Assembly: GCF_900637865.1 (NCBI RefSeq)
Contig: NZ_LR134433.1
Span: 301,420 to 365,419, forward strand
Length of the DNA stretch: 64,000 bases
DNA from: Legionella adelaidensis
Lineage (GTDB): Bacteria > Pseudomonadota > Gammaproteobacteria > Legionellales > Legionellaceae
Reading direction: 5' to 3'
Shown: in pieces, positions 1 through 8,818 of the stretch
How the letters are laid out: every line of letters starts with the position of its first letter
Numbering within the stretch: position 1 is the stretch's first letter
Translations under genes and position numbers: made by a program
The notes under the pieces: generated by a model
The model's input: only the letters and a program-made list of their open reading frames with translations
What the model was told of the DNA's origin: nothing
The model's database searches: none

Positions 1-41
1 ATATTTATAGAATATACATATCGAGAGTCCGTAGAAAAGAA

Positions 42-2729
42 CTAATGCGCTTCATCCCAGTTACTTCCATAACCAATGGAAACGACTAAGGGAACGGAAA
101 GCTCCACCGTATTTTCCATTAACTTCTGGATGTATGGTTTGATCTGTTCAACCTCTTTTTCCAGTACCTCAAAAACTAACTCATCATGGACTTGCATAAT
201 CATACAAGCGTTTGGTTGCTCTTTCTCTTGCCAATCTCCTATGGCAATCATTGCTTTTTTAATAATATCTGCTGCGGTTCCTTGCATAGGGGCATTAATA
301 GCCATGCGTTCTGCTGCTCTTTGACGCATGAGGTTTCTGGTATTAATCTCTGGTAAATGCAAACGTCTACCAAAAACTGTTTCCACATATCCTTGTTGGT
401 GCGCTTGCTTACGTGTTCTTTCCATATATTCCAAGACACCTGGGTAACGCGTAAAGTAACGGTCAATGTATTCTTGTGCCACTTGTCGCTCAACCCCTAT
501 TTGTTTAGCCAAGCCAAAAGAAGACATCCCGTAGATCAATCCAAAATTAACTGCTTTCGCACTGCGTCTTTGCTCAGAAGTTACTTTTTCTAATGAGGTA
601 TCAAAGATTTCACTGGCCGTCGCGGTATGGATATCTAATCCTAAAGAAAATGCTTTGAGTAAATTAGGGTCTTGTGATAAATGAGCCATAATACGTAATT
701 CAATTTGGGAGTAATCAGCGGCTAAAATGACATGATTTGGTGCCGCTTTAAAAGTTTTTCTTATTAATCTCCCCTCGTCATTACGAATAGGAATATTTTG
801 CAAATTGGGCTCACTGGACGATAGCCTACCTGTTGCTGCAACTGCTTGATTATAATTGGTGTGGACTCTTTGGGTTTGTTCGTTAATACATTTGGGCAAA
901 GAATCAATATAAGTGGAAACTAATTTACTTAAGCTGCGGTATTCTAATATAACTGCGGGTAACCGATACTCATAAGCTAACTCTTGCAATACAGCCTCTG
1001 CTGTAGAAGGTTGTCCAGTAGGTGTTTTTGCTAAAACGGGTAAATTTTGTTGGTGATAAAAAATTTCCAGTAACTGCTTGGGCGAATTTAAATTAAAAGG
1101 CTTGCCGGCCAAATCCCAGGCTTCCTTTTCTAAATCGGCCATTTTTACCTTTAACCGCTCACCATGACGTTCTAAAGCACCCTTGTCAATGAGAACACCT
1201 TTACGTTCCATATTGCCTAAAACAGTGAGCAAGGGAATTTCAATTTCATGAAGTACGCGTTTCAATTTTTCATCTAATAGCGAATAAAGCGCTTTATGTA
1301 AACGAAGAATTATTTGTGAGTCTTCCGCTGCATATTGACCAGCCGGCTCAAGAGGAATTTGCTCTAAACGTAATTGCTTTGCACCGCTTCCCACTACATC
1401 ATTAAATGAAATAGTTTTATAGCCTAAATATTTTAACGACAGAGAATCAATATCATGACGTACTGCTGTACTATTTAAAACATAGGACTCCAGCATAGTA
1501 TCTGATTCTATTCCTAATAAATTAACATCATGATTTTTCAAGATAATATAGCTATATTTTAAATTATGACCAATTTTTTTAATTGTAGGATTTTCAAAAA
1601 TGGGTTTTAGTTTCTCTATTACATTCCCAGCAGTAAAAGAAAGATTTTCGACTAAGTGTTTAACCGGTATGTAAAATGATTTTTCTGCTTCTGTTGCGAA
1701 TGTAAAACCAATAATCTCTGCGCACATGGCAAATTCATTATTCGTTTTAATATCGAACGCAAATACAGAGCATTCGGTTAAAGTCTGTAGTAAATATTGA
1801 AATTGGGATTGATTAGTAACCAGTTCATAATTAATTTCTTGCGGTTTTAAAACTTTTAGCTCGGCACTCGTTTTTTCTTCTTCCTCAAGTAACTCCTTCA
1901 ACCAGTTTCTAAATTCCAGGTCACGCACAAACTGAATGAGTCGCTCCCGGTGAGGTGCTTTAGGAGTTAAATCAGCAATTGTAATAGGTAAACTAACATC
2001 GGTACGGATAGTGACTAATTTTTTAGAAAGCGGTAAATAACGAAGGCTATCGCGCAAATTCTCACCAATCTTTCCCGTAATTTTATCCGCATGTGCGATC
2101 AGCTCATCTAAAGTTTGAAAATCAGCTAGCCATTTAGCTGCAGTCTTAGGGCCGCATTTATTAACCCCTGGAATATTGTCAGTGGCATCCCCTACTAAGG
2201 TTAGGTAATCAATAATTTGCTGAGGTGCCACTCCAAATTTTTCTTTAACTGTTGCCGGGTTCAAAATAACATTGGTCATTGTGTTAATGAGGATTACATT
2301 CTCATTAACCAATTGGGCAAAGTCTTTGTCACCCGTAGAAATAACCACAGGAATGTTTTGTAATGTCGCTTGCGTAGCTAAGGTGCCAATCACATCATCG
2401 GCTTCCACTCCTTCTATCGTTAACAAAGGAAGACCCATGGCCTCTAGCAAACTTAACAAGGGTTTAAATTGACAACTTAACTCATTGGGCATTGCTTGAC
2501 GATTGGCTTTATATTCAGGATACCACTCATCTCTAAACGTTTTTCCCGCGGCATCAAATACAACCGCTATTTGTTGAGGTTGATAGTCTTTAATAAGTTT
2601 TTTTATCATATTGGCCACCCCATAAACCGCTCCGGTAGGTTGACCTTTAGACGTCACTAACGGCGGTAGGGCATGAAAAGCACGAAAAAAATAAGAAGAG
2701 GCATCAACCAAAACCAAGGGGGAGGTCAT
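42..2729 (-). CDS. polA: DNA polymerase I with degenerate proofreading site
   Basis: 895 aa, full length for Pol I. It fills gaps during repair and removes Okazaki primers. The N-terminal 5'-3' exonuclease occupies about residues 1-290, with acidic motifs around 110 and 180. The 3'-5' exonuclease-like domain is about 300-490. The polymerase domain has motif A (D672, DYSQIELR), motif B (RRSAKAVNFG, 721-730) and motif C (HDE, 848-850). The exonuclease site is damaged: the DxE pair reads D326-I-K328, and the Asp expected after NLKY is S393. Only D470 of motif III stays. Polymerase and flap nuclease should be active; proofreading is probably lost (inference from E. coli D355/E357/D424/D501). The start is 3 bp from the lpxD stop, so the two are likely cotranscribed. 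Confidence 0.97.
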   Translation of the reverse strand: MTSPLVLVDASSYFFRAFHALPPLVTSKGQPTGAVYGVANMIKKLIKDYQPQQIAVVFDAAGKTFRDEWYPEYKANRQAMPNELSCQFKPLLSLLEAMGLPLLTIEGVEADDVIGTLATQATLQNIPVVISTGDKDFAQLVNENVILINTMTNVILNPATVKEKFGVAPQQIIDYLTLVGDATDNIPGVNKCGPKTAAKWLADFQTLDELIAHADKITGKIGENLRDSLRYLPLSKKLVTIRTDVSLPITIADLTPKAPHRERLIQFVRDLEFRNWLKELLEEEEKTSAELKVLKPQEINYELVTNQSQFQYLLQTLTECSVFAFDIKTNNEFAMCAEIIGFTFATEAEKSFYIPVKHLVENLSFTAGNVIEKLKPIFENPTIKKIGHNLKYSYIILKNHDVNLLGIESDTMLESYVLNSTAVRHDIDSLSLKYLGYKTISFNDVVGSGAKQLRLEQIPLEPAGQYAAEDSQIILRLHKALYSLLDEKLKRVLHEIEIPLLTVLGNMERKGVLIDKGALERHGERLKVKMADLEKEAWDLAGKPFNLNSPKQLLEIFYHQQNLPVLAKTPTGQPSTAEAVLQELAYEYRLPAVILEYRSLSKLVSTYIDSLPKCINEQTQRVHTNYNQAVAATGRLSSSEPNLQNIPIRNDEGRLIRKTFKAAPNHVILAADYSQIELRIMAHLSQDPNLLKAFSLGLDIHTATASEIFDTSLEKVTSEQRRSAKAVNFGLIYGMSSFGLAKQIGVERQVAQEYIDRYFTRYPGVLEYMERTRKQAHQQGYVETVFGRRLHLPEINTRNLMRQRAAERMAINAPMQGTAADIIKKAMIAIGDWQEKEQPNACMIMQVHDELVFEVLEKEVEQIKPYIQKLMENTVELSVPLVVSIGYGSNWDEAH

Positions 2730-2731
2730 AC

Positions 2732-3781
2732 TTACTTGCTCTCCTGACGCTCTAACCGCTCCGCTAAATCCGTTACTTTCTCATTAAGAGTACGTAAATT
2801 TTTGCGCATTAAAGGAATACGGGTAGTTGCCAATTCTTGCTCAATCGCTTTATCTTTCGGACGGGCAGGATTACCCAAATAGATATTGCCTTGCTTTAAA
2901 TGCTTTTTCGGAGGAACGCCTGCTCTAGCACCAAGGATTACTCCATCGTCAATTTTTACGTGATCACTCACGCCCACATTGGCCGCAAAAATCACGTGGT
3001 TTCCACTCGTCGTGCTACCAGCTATTCCAGTAAATGCGCAGAGAATGTTATGTTGGCCCAGTTTAACCGAATGAGCCACCTGGACGAGATTATCTATTTT
3101 TGTCCCTTTACCAATGACAGTAGCCCCAAGTGTTGCCCTATCAATAACCGTATTCGCGCCAATTTCTACATCATCCTCAATTTGAACAATTCCCACATGT
3201 GGAACTTTTAAATGTTCTCCGTCATCAAAGGTATAACCAAAACCATCCGAACCAATGACACTAGAGGCATGAATAATAACGCGCGAACCAATTTTAGAAT
3301 TATTATAAACAGTGACATGAGGATGCAAAACAGTATGACTGCCAACAGTCACATTTTCACCAATATGAACATTGCTTTTAATAATACAGTGATCGCCAAT
3401 AATACTGCCATCTTCAATGACTACATAAGGAGCAATAGAAACGTCATTACCTATTACTACATTTTCACCAATAACTGCTGTTTTATGTATTCCAGGATTG
3501 GGCTTTTTTTCAGGGTAATAATGGCTTAACAATTTTATAAAAGCTTTAAACGGATGAGAGACTTGGATAACGGGCTTATTTATTCCCTCTACCCCAGTTG
3601 TTACCAAAATAGCACTAGCATCTGAGGACTCGGCCTGTTTTAGATTCTCTTTACCTTCTGCAAATACTAAAGAACCCACTTTTATATTATCAATAGGAGA
3701 GAGGCTAGTAATACATAGATCACTATTACCCACGACGATACCTTGCACTATTGCGGCAATTTCAGAAAGAGATGCATTCAT
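2732..3781 (-). CDS. lpxD: UDP-3-O-acylglucosamine N-acyltransferase LpxD
   Basis: 349 aa. It adds the N-linked hydroxyacyl chain in the third step of lipid A synthesis, using acyl-ACP, in the cytoplasm. An N-terminal LpxD domain (about 1-95) precedes a long left-handed beta-helix of hexapeptide repeats ([13 protein letters not shown] type) from about 100 to 300, and a C-terminal helical tail. The catalytic His is H237 (VAHSVKLG), matching H239 of E. coli. Legionella genomes carry more than one lpxD, and this copy is away from the usual lpxD-fabZ-lpxA cluster, so it may be the second paralogue. It lies directly upstream of polA; a perfect 21-bp palindrome sits 30 bp before its start. Confidence 0.93.
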   Translation of the reverse strand: MNASLSEIAAIVQGIVVGNSDLCITSLSPIDNIKVGSLVFAEGKENLKQAESSDASAILVTTGVEGINKPVIQVSHPFKAFIKLLSHYYPEKKPNPGIHKTAVIGENVVIGNDVSIAPYVVIEDGSIIGDHCIIKSNVHIGENVTVGSHTVLHPHVTVYNNSKIGSRVIIHASSVIGSDGFGYTFDDGEHLKVPHVGIVQIEDDVEIGANTVIDRATLGATVIGKGTKIDNLVQVAHSVKLGQHNILCAFTGIAGSTTSGNHVIFAANVGVSDHVKIDDGVILGARAGVPPKKHLKQGNIYLGNPARPKDKAIEQELATTRIPLMRKNLRTLNEKVTDLAERLERQESK

Positions 3782-3810
3782 TGAAAACCTATTCTCACAA
3801 ATTTTGAATT

Positions 3811-3857
3811 ATACCCAAGATCCTTCAAAATGCTAGATTTTGAAGGATCTTGGGTAT
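3811..3857. repeat. Perfect 21-bp inverted repeat, 5-nt loop
   Basis: The arms 3811-3831 and 3837-3857 are perfectly complementary, with loop GCTAG. It lies between the stop of the KAS gene (3901) and the start of lpxD (3781). No T-run follows on either strand, so a simple rho-independent terminator is unlikely. Attenuation, a transcript-stabilising hairpin, or one copy of a dispersed palindrome are possible. Confidence 0.85.
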
Positions 3858-3900
3858 ATAGCGCGTGTGCTGAGAAGTATCGACTATTAAGGTTTTTTCA

Positions 3901-5124
3901 TTAAAATCTGCGCAAAATTAAAGCAGCATTAGCTCCGCCAAAGGCAAAATGATTGGAAAGAGCGATATCAATATGCTTCTTACGTGCAATTTGAGGCACA
4001 TAATCTAAATCGCATAAGGGATCAGGAATATCTAAATTAATAGTCGGCAATAATATTTCATTTTTTAAACTTAAAATTGTAGCAATAATTTCCATCGCAC
4101 CTGCCGCGCCAATAGCATGACCGGTCATTGCCTTTTGCGCCGTAATTGGAATTTCATAAGCCCGCGCCCCAAAAACGGTTTTGATAGTTTGCGTTTCTGT
4201 TAAGTCATTTAACTGGGTACCCGTTCCATGTGCATTGATATATTGTATATCTCCCACGGCAACCCGCGCATCATCAAGTGCCGCATTAATAGCGCGAACC
4301 TGGCCTTGGGAATGTGGGGCAGTTACATGATAAGCATCACAACTTGCACCAAAACCAATGATCTCTCCATATATTTGCGCACCACGTGCTTGCGCATGCT
4401 GTAACTCTTCTAAAATTAGAATCCCTGCCCCATCTGCCATTACCATCCCGTCACGATTTTTATCAAACGGTCTACTAGCTTTAGCGGGATTTTCATTGTG
4501 TGTAGACATGACCCGCAATTTACACCAAGCTGCCATTATAGTTTCCCACACTAACGACTCTGTTCCTCCGCAGAGTGCAATGGAGAGATGCCCATTATTA
4601 ATTTGTTGGTATGCGTGGCCTATTGCTTCTGCAGAAGAAACACAGGCATTTGAAATAGTAGAATTAGGTCCACCCATCTCGAAAGCAATAGCGATATGAT
4701 TAGCAATAGAATTGGGCATTCCCCGAATCACACTTAAGGCAGGAATCTTTTTCCAGTTTTCTGTATAAAATGCCTTATAAGCACCTTCTAATTCAGGCGT
4801 ACCGCCCAAACTGGTTCCAATATAAACACCCGCGTTTTGTAATTCTTGGGAGGTTAATCCAGCTCGTTCAATAGCATGATGAGCACAATACAAAGAATAT
4901 TGGGCCGCGCGTGGATAGCGCTTGTGTTTATCAAACTCCGGGAGATGCGTTAATGAGAGGTCAGTAATTTCACCGGCTATTTGCGTTGTATATGGAGAAG
5001 GGTCATAGGACTGAATGCGCTTAATCCCACAATTACCAGCAACAGCATTCTCCCAAAATTTCTCTAAACCGCTGCCAATAGAGGAAGAAATCTCCATTCC
5101 TGTAACAACAACCCTTTTCTTCAT
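3901..5124 (-). CDS. Beta-ketoacyl-ACP synthase II-like (FabF family)
   Basis: 407 aa, normal for KAS I/II. It performs decarboxylating Claisen condensation of malonyl-ACP with an acyl primer. The thiolase-fold triad is visible: C161 (SNACVSS), H299 (NAHGTGT) and H336 (TGHAIGAAGA), plus the C-terminal NHFAFGGANA loop. Conservation is weaker than in housekeeping FabF, and the gene is next to lpxD/polA instead of acpP, so it may be a specialised paralogue supplying particular acyl chains (inference). A hairpin lies 35 bp upstream of its start. Confidence 0.85.
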   Translation of the reverse strand: MKKRVVVTGMEISSSIGSGLEKFWENAVAGNCGIKRIQSYDPSPYTTQIAGEITDLSLTHLPEFDKHKRYPRAAQYSLYCAHHAIERAGLTSQELQNAGVYIGTSLGGTPELEGAYKAFYTENWKKIPALSVIRGMPNSIANHIAIAFEMGGPNSTISNACVSSAEAIGHAYQQINNGHLSIALCGGTESLVWETIMAAWCKLRVMSTHNENPAKASRPFDKNRDGMVMADGAGILILEELQHAQARGAQIYGEIIGFGASCDAYHVTAPHSQGQVRAINAALDDARVAVGDIQYINAHGTGTQLNDLTETQTIKTVFGARAYEIPITAQKAMTGHAIGAAGAMEIIATILSLKNEILLPTINLDIPDPLCDLDYVPQIARKKHIDIALSNHFAFGGANAALILRRF

Positions 5125-5158
5125 GCGGCATCCTCATTATTTTTAGAACTTGTCTTTA

Positions 5159-5199
5159 AACCTAAATTTGGCAGATGAATCTACTGCCGAATTTAGGTT
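5159..5199 (-). terminator. Hairpin between GNAT gene and KAS gene
   Basis: The 16-nt arms 5159-5174 and 5184-5199 pair with only a G-U wobble and enclose a 9-nt loop. On the minus strand it follows the GNAT stop (5233) and is trailed only by a short TTTAAAG, so it is a weak terminator candidate. Confidence 0.5.
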
Positions 5200-5232
5200 A
5201 CAGGCTTTTTAGCATACAATAGCATCCCACTC

Positions 5233-6105
5233 TTATTCTAACAATGGCATACAAATCTTCAGCGGAAGGGACCAATAATCATAAGCATTTGTAAGACGAA
5301 AACCCAAATCCGTGTACAATTTTAACGCACCTTTGTTCTTGGATTCAACCTCTAGAAATAAGTTATACACTTTTTTTCTATTGGCATGATTTATACAAAA
5401 AGAAAGTAACTCTTTACCATATCCCTTTTTTTGAAAAGCTGGCAGGATACCAATATCAGAAAAACGCGCGCGTTTGTTTTTATCCCATCTAATATGCGCC
5501 TTGCCAATAGGAAAAGAATCGAACCTTGCCAAGAAAACAGTATACCTTCTATCAACTATTAATTTCTTAAATCGCAGCGTCATCTCTTCTGTCACACTGT
5601 TGAAACAAGCATGATCTATTTTTACCAAGTGAGGAATATCTTCTTCTTTTACTTCCTCTATTACTAATTTATTTGCATATTCGATGGCATTAGCGTCACT
5701 GCGAGCCAACTCAAACTCACTAGAAAGATAGACTCCCCCAAAAGGGGCGAGCCATTTTTCCCCTTTTCCCTGCGGTGTGGAAAAAATGAGCGTATCAAAG
5801 GTTGTTTCTGACTGTAAAACCGTAATGGCTTTCTTTAATAATTTCCTGGCAATATTTTGTTTTCTAAATTCTGGAGAAACGAGCAAGGCAATTTCAAAAG
5901 CATGAGTATAGAAGCGAAAAGCACTTAAAAATCCAATTAATCTATTATTTTGCACATATAAAAAATTACATAATAATTCACGCGGTGTTTTTAAAATATG
6001 CTCATATAATGGGATAGACGCACCATCCTCTTGCAAGCATTCTTCTTTTAATTCCTGCAATGCTTTCAGCTGTTCCGTGGTTACTTGGTTATTTTGAATA
6101 ATCAT
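5233..6105 (-). CDS. Tandem GNAT acetyltransferase
   Basis: 290 aa with two GNAT folds. The N-terminal half (about 1-140) carries a worn acetyl-CoA loop (SPEFRKQNIARKLLKKA). The C-terminal half (about 150-290) has a clearer motif A (GILPAFQKKGYGKELL, around 225-240) and the following NRKKVYNLFLEVESKN strand typical of RimI-like enzymes. Such tandem proteins often keep one active domain. The substrate cannot be read from the sequence. The gene sits 12 bp after the purine permease start region on the same strand and may share its transcript. Confidence 0.8.
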   Translation of the reverse strand: MIIQNNQVTTEQLKALQELKEECLQEDGASIPLYEHILKTPRELLCNFLYVQNNRLIGFLSAFRFYTHAFEIALLVSPEFRKQNIARKLLKKAITVLQSETTFDTLIFSTPQGKGEKWLAPFGGVYLSSEFELARSDANAIEYANKLVIEEVKEEDIPHLVKIDHACFNSVTEEMTLRFKKLIVDRRYTVFLARFDSFPIGKAHIRWDKNKRARFSDIGILPAFQKKGYGKELLSFCINHANRKKVYNLFLEVESKNKGALKLYTDLGFRLTNAYDYWSLPLKICMPLLE

Positions 6106-6117
6106 AAATGAAAGAAG

Positions 6118-7395
6118 TTAACTAATTATAAAAAAGAGAATAAATAAGACACTTAAAATAATAACTAAGGGACTTACTTTCTGACGTGTAAGTATTTTTA
6201 ATAATGTATATAAAATAATCCCAGCCCCCACTCCATTAGCAATAGAAGAAGTAAAAGGAATCATCATTATCGTTAACATACAAGGGGCTATCTCACTAAT
6301 ATCTTTTAATTTAAGCTCACAAACATGGCTCATCATAGAACAAGCAACATATAACAGTGCTGGTCCTACTGCATACGAAGGAATAGCTTTTGCTAAGGGA
6401 TAGAAAAATAACATCAACAAAAAGCCAATCGCTATCACTACCGCAGTTAAGCCGGTTCTTCCACCAGCCTCTAAACCTGCGGCGGATTCAATAAATGGCG
6501 AGGTACTTGAAGAGCCCAGCATTCCCGCTACTATAGAGGCTGCAGCATCTGCAGTAAGGCTTCTACTAACCAAATTGGAATAATTAGCTTTCTCTCGAAA
6601 AACGGAACGATTTAGTAAACCAATTAAAGTTCCGGTAGCGTCAAATACTGCAATTAAAAAGAAGGCAAATGTAGCTTTTAATGCAGACGGGTTCGCAAAC
6701 CCTGAGAAATCCAGCTTAAATAAAGTAGGTTTTATCGAAGGGGGGGTACTCATAACTCCATGCCAGTGCGTTAATCCTAACAAAAAGCTAATAAGAGTAA
6801 CCGCTAAAATACCTAAAATAATTGCTCCGCTGATTTGATAAAAATCGAGGACTAAAATAATAAAAAACCCTAAAAAAAATAAGAGGGCTTCGGGCCTACC
6901 CAAATTTCCCAAATCCATAAGAGTATGTTTGGAACTAACAATAATTTGATTGTTTTCTAAAGAAATAAGCGCAATTAATAAACTAATCCCAATTAATATC
7001 GCAATTTGCAAATTGGCAGGAATAGCTTCAACGAGCAGTCTACGTAACCGCGTTAAGCTCACTACAAGAAACAAACAGCCCGAAACAAAAACCATAGCAA
7101 GCGCATGGTGCCACGGTATGCCCATTCCTTGAACGACACTGTAGGAAAAATAAATATTAAGCGCCATACCAGGCGCAACTCCAATAGGAGTGTTGGCAAA
7201 AAATCCAGTTAACGCGCAAGCAAAAGCGGTAACGAGACAGGTAGCTGTAAAAACAGAGCCTTGATCCATGCCCGCATCACTTAATATGCTTGGGTTGACA
7301 AAGACAATGTAAGCCATTGTTAAAAAGGTAGTAATACCAGCGAGAATTTCCGTTTTATAAAAAGACGAAGGTCTCTTTTCTGTTGATGAATTCAT
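6118..7395 (-). CDS. AzgA/PbuG-type purine permease (NCS2 family)
   Basis: 425 aa integral inner-membrane protein with about 12 hydrophobic segments. The N-terminal GITTFLTMAYIVFVNPSIL and the FFANTPIGVAPGMALN loop are signatures of the AzgA/PbuG group of proton symporters for guanine, hypoxanthine or adenine. A second conserved half-helix region (FFLIAVFDATGTLIGL) lies around residue 245. It lies 5 bp from the DUF155 gene, so the two are probably cotranscribed. Purine uptake is the family role; exact specificity is not visible. Confidence 0.9.
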   Translation of the reverse strand: MNSSTEKRPSSFYKTEILAGITTFLTMAYIVFVNPSILSDAGMDQGSVFTATCLVTAFACALTGFFANTPIGVAPGMALNIYFSYSVVQGMGIPWHHALAMVFVSGCLFLVVSLTRLRRLLVEAIPANLQIAILIGISLLIALISLENNQIIVSSKHTLMDLGNLGRPEALLFFLGFFIILVLDFYQISGAIILGILAVTLISFLLGLTHWHGVMSTPPSIKPTLFKLDFSGFANPSALKATFAFFLIAVFDATGTLIGLLNRSVFREKANYSNLVSRSLTADAAASIVAGMLGSSSTSPFIESAAGLEAGGRTGLTAVVIAIGFLLMLFFYPLAKAIPSYAVGPALLYVACSMMSHVCELKLKDISEIAPCMLTIMMIPFTSSIANGVGAGIILYTLLKILTRQKVSPLVIILSVLFILFFIIS

Positions 7396-7400
7396 ATCAC

Positions 7401-8210
7401 CTAGAAGTGAAAGTTAACCACACCAAATATTATTTCAATAGCAATCAAAAATATAATAATTACTTCTAAACTATGAGAGTGGCGATTTTCGAGATAGCCA
7501 TTAAACATTTCAAAAATTTCACTGAGAGTATTGAGACGGTGATTGATTGCATTAACACGGCGTTGAATATGTAAATAGCGTTCTAGCATAATGTAGTATT
7601 CTTCCAACGTTGGGTGTTGCCAAAAATATTTTGGATGATAGAGAAAGTTACTAATTAAATTCATTTCACTTTTAGCGCCAAGAATCTCACCAATAATTTG
7701 TCTTATCTCATTACGAGTAACTGCCATTTCACCCTCAGAAGAAAGGCTATGAATTAAAGGAGTATATTTTTCGATTAATGCTTCAATAATAGTTTCAAAA
7801 TATTGTAATTTTACCGATTGAGAAAACCCGTAAGAAAGACTTAACTTGACCTCCTCACTCTCACCTTCAGCCTCAATACCAATACAATCCACGTCGAAAT
7901 AATCATGAGGTTCGATTGTAGTTCTATCGTTATAACGAAATGAAAATTCGTCATGCACCGGAAAAGTTACAAGTTTATTGGCAAATTGTTTAATCGCCTC
8001 TAGATAATCGTTCACTTTATACCGCTTCACACCCCACGATACTATCGTGCCATTTTTAAAAACAAAAATGGTTTCATCTGCTTCAGCGTTATTAATTTTT
8101 ACAACATCACGTAGCTTGGAAGAGGTATAACCTTTTAACGTGGATTTATAATGATGATCTAATCTTGCCAGGTCAATTTTATTTGCAATACAAAAGCTTA
8201 AACATTCCAT
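7401..8210 (-). CDS. RMD1/YagE family (DUF155) membrane-anchored protein
   Basis: 269 aa. The FVFKNGTIVSWGVKRYKV stretch near residue 50 and the C-terminal helical region with RRVNAINHRLNTLSEIFEMF, followed by a single C-terminal membrane segment (about 250-268), define DUF155 (yeast RMD1, human RMND1, bacterial YagE-like). Eukaryotic members act in mitochondrial translation or pH-dependent processes; the bacterial function is unknown. It shares a strand and tight spacing with the purine permease. Confidence 0.85.
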   Translation of the reverse strand: MECLSFCIANKIDLARLDHHYKSTLKGYTSSKLRDVVKINNAEADETIFVFKNGTIVSWGVKRYKVNDYLEAIKQFANKLVTFPVHDEFSFRYNDRTTIEPHDYFDVDCIGIEAEGESEEVKLSLSYGFSQSVKLQYFETIIEALIEKYTPLIHSLSSEGEMAVTRNEIRQIIGEILGAKSEMNLISNFLYHPKYFWQHPTLEEYYIMLERYLHIQRRVNAINHRLNTLSEIFEMFNGYLENRHSHSLEVIIIFLIAIEIIFGVVNFHF

Positions 8211-8314
8211 GAGTAATTACCGTAGAAATACCACATGTGGCATCTTTGTTAGAATCCATGAGATGATAGATTATAACTTATGGCCCATAGGAAAGGCTAC
8301 ATCCTAATTTTTTC

Positions 8315-8593
8315 TTATGCCGTTTCCATAGACTCTAATGCCTCTCGTCCTGGAAAAGCTTTTTTTCTATCAGTAACCCCACTTAACCATTGTGGACAAA
8401 CTTCTAAAATTTCAGCGATTTTATTTAATTGATCTTCAGCCGGAGAGATATTGCCAAAAATCATAGCATTAGCAAGATGACGTGTGACTCCAAACACTTT
8501 AGCCACTGCTTTTGTTTTTTCAGTTACATCTTCGGGAAAGCCCAGTAGAGAAAGTTCACGATTAAAACGCTGGGAAAATACTTTGCTATTCAT
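8315..8593 (-). CDS. Small XRE-like helix-turn-helix protein
   Basis: 92 aa. Residues about 25-75 resemble a Cro/CI helix-turn-helix (AVAKVFGVTRHLANAMIFGN, then KIAEILEVCPQWLSGVTDRK). The start is preceded by ATGAAAAA-rich sequence with only a weak ribosome site. It stands alone between the DUF155 gene and the glycine cleavage operon. It probably is a DNA-binding regulator; the target is unknown. Confidence 0.65.
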   Translation of the reverse strand: MNSKVFSQRFNRELSLLGFPEDVTEKTKAVAKVFGVTRHLANAMIFGNISPAEDQLNKIAEILEVCPQWLSGVTDRKKAFPGREALESMETA

Positions 8594-8732
8594 TTTTCAC
8601 TCCATGAAAAAGCATTAATAAAAGAAACCCTTTCCTAACTTGAGAATCATCGCTGAATCATAAGCAATCCTTCCGTGGATCTGGCATTGTTATAACGTAT
8701 TTTTACCTTCTAGCAAAGCGTTTTATTAAGAA

Positions 8733-8810
8733 ACAAAAAAATGTAGGTTGGTGCCAAAGGCCCAACTTTCATTAGTGAGATTGTTGTTGGGCCTATCGGC
8801 GCCAACCTAC
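8733..8810 (-). terminator. Terminator of the gcv operon formed by a palindromic repeat
   Basis: Arms 8742-8766 and 8786-8810 pair with few mismatches around a 19-nt loop. On the minus strand the hairpin begins 9 nt past the gcvPB stop and ends in a run of seven T, a good intrinsic terminator. The arm begins with GTAGGTTGG(C/T)GCC; partial copies of this arm recur at 35668 and 55663 and more loosely near 31690, so it belongs to a dispersed repeat family. The rest of 8594-8818 holds nothing else recognised. Confidence 0.8.
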
Positions 8811-8818
8811 AATTATTT

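Noticed and set aside
2900..3529. Plus-strand open frames across lpxD
   Set aside because: Antisense frames generated by the hexapeptide repeat codons; no ribosome site and the lpxD frame is clear.
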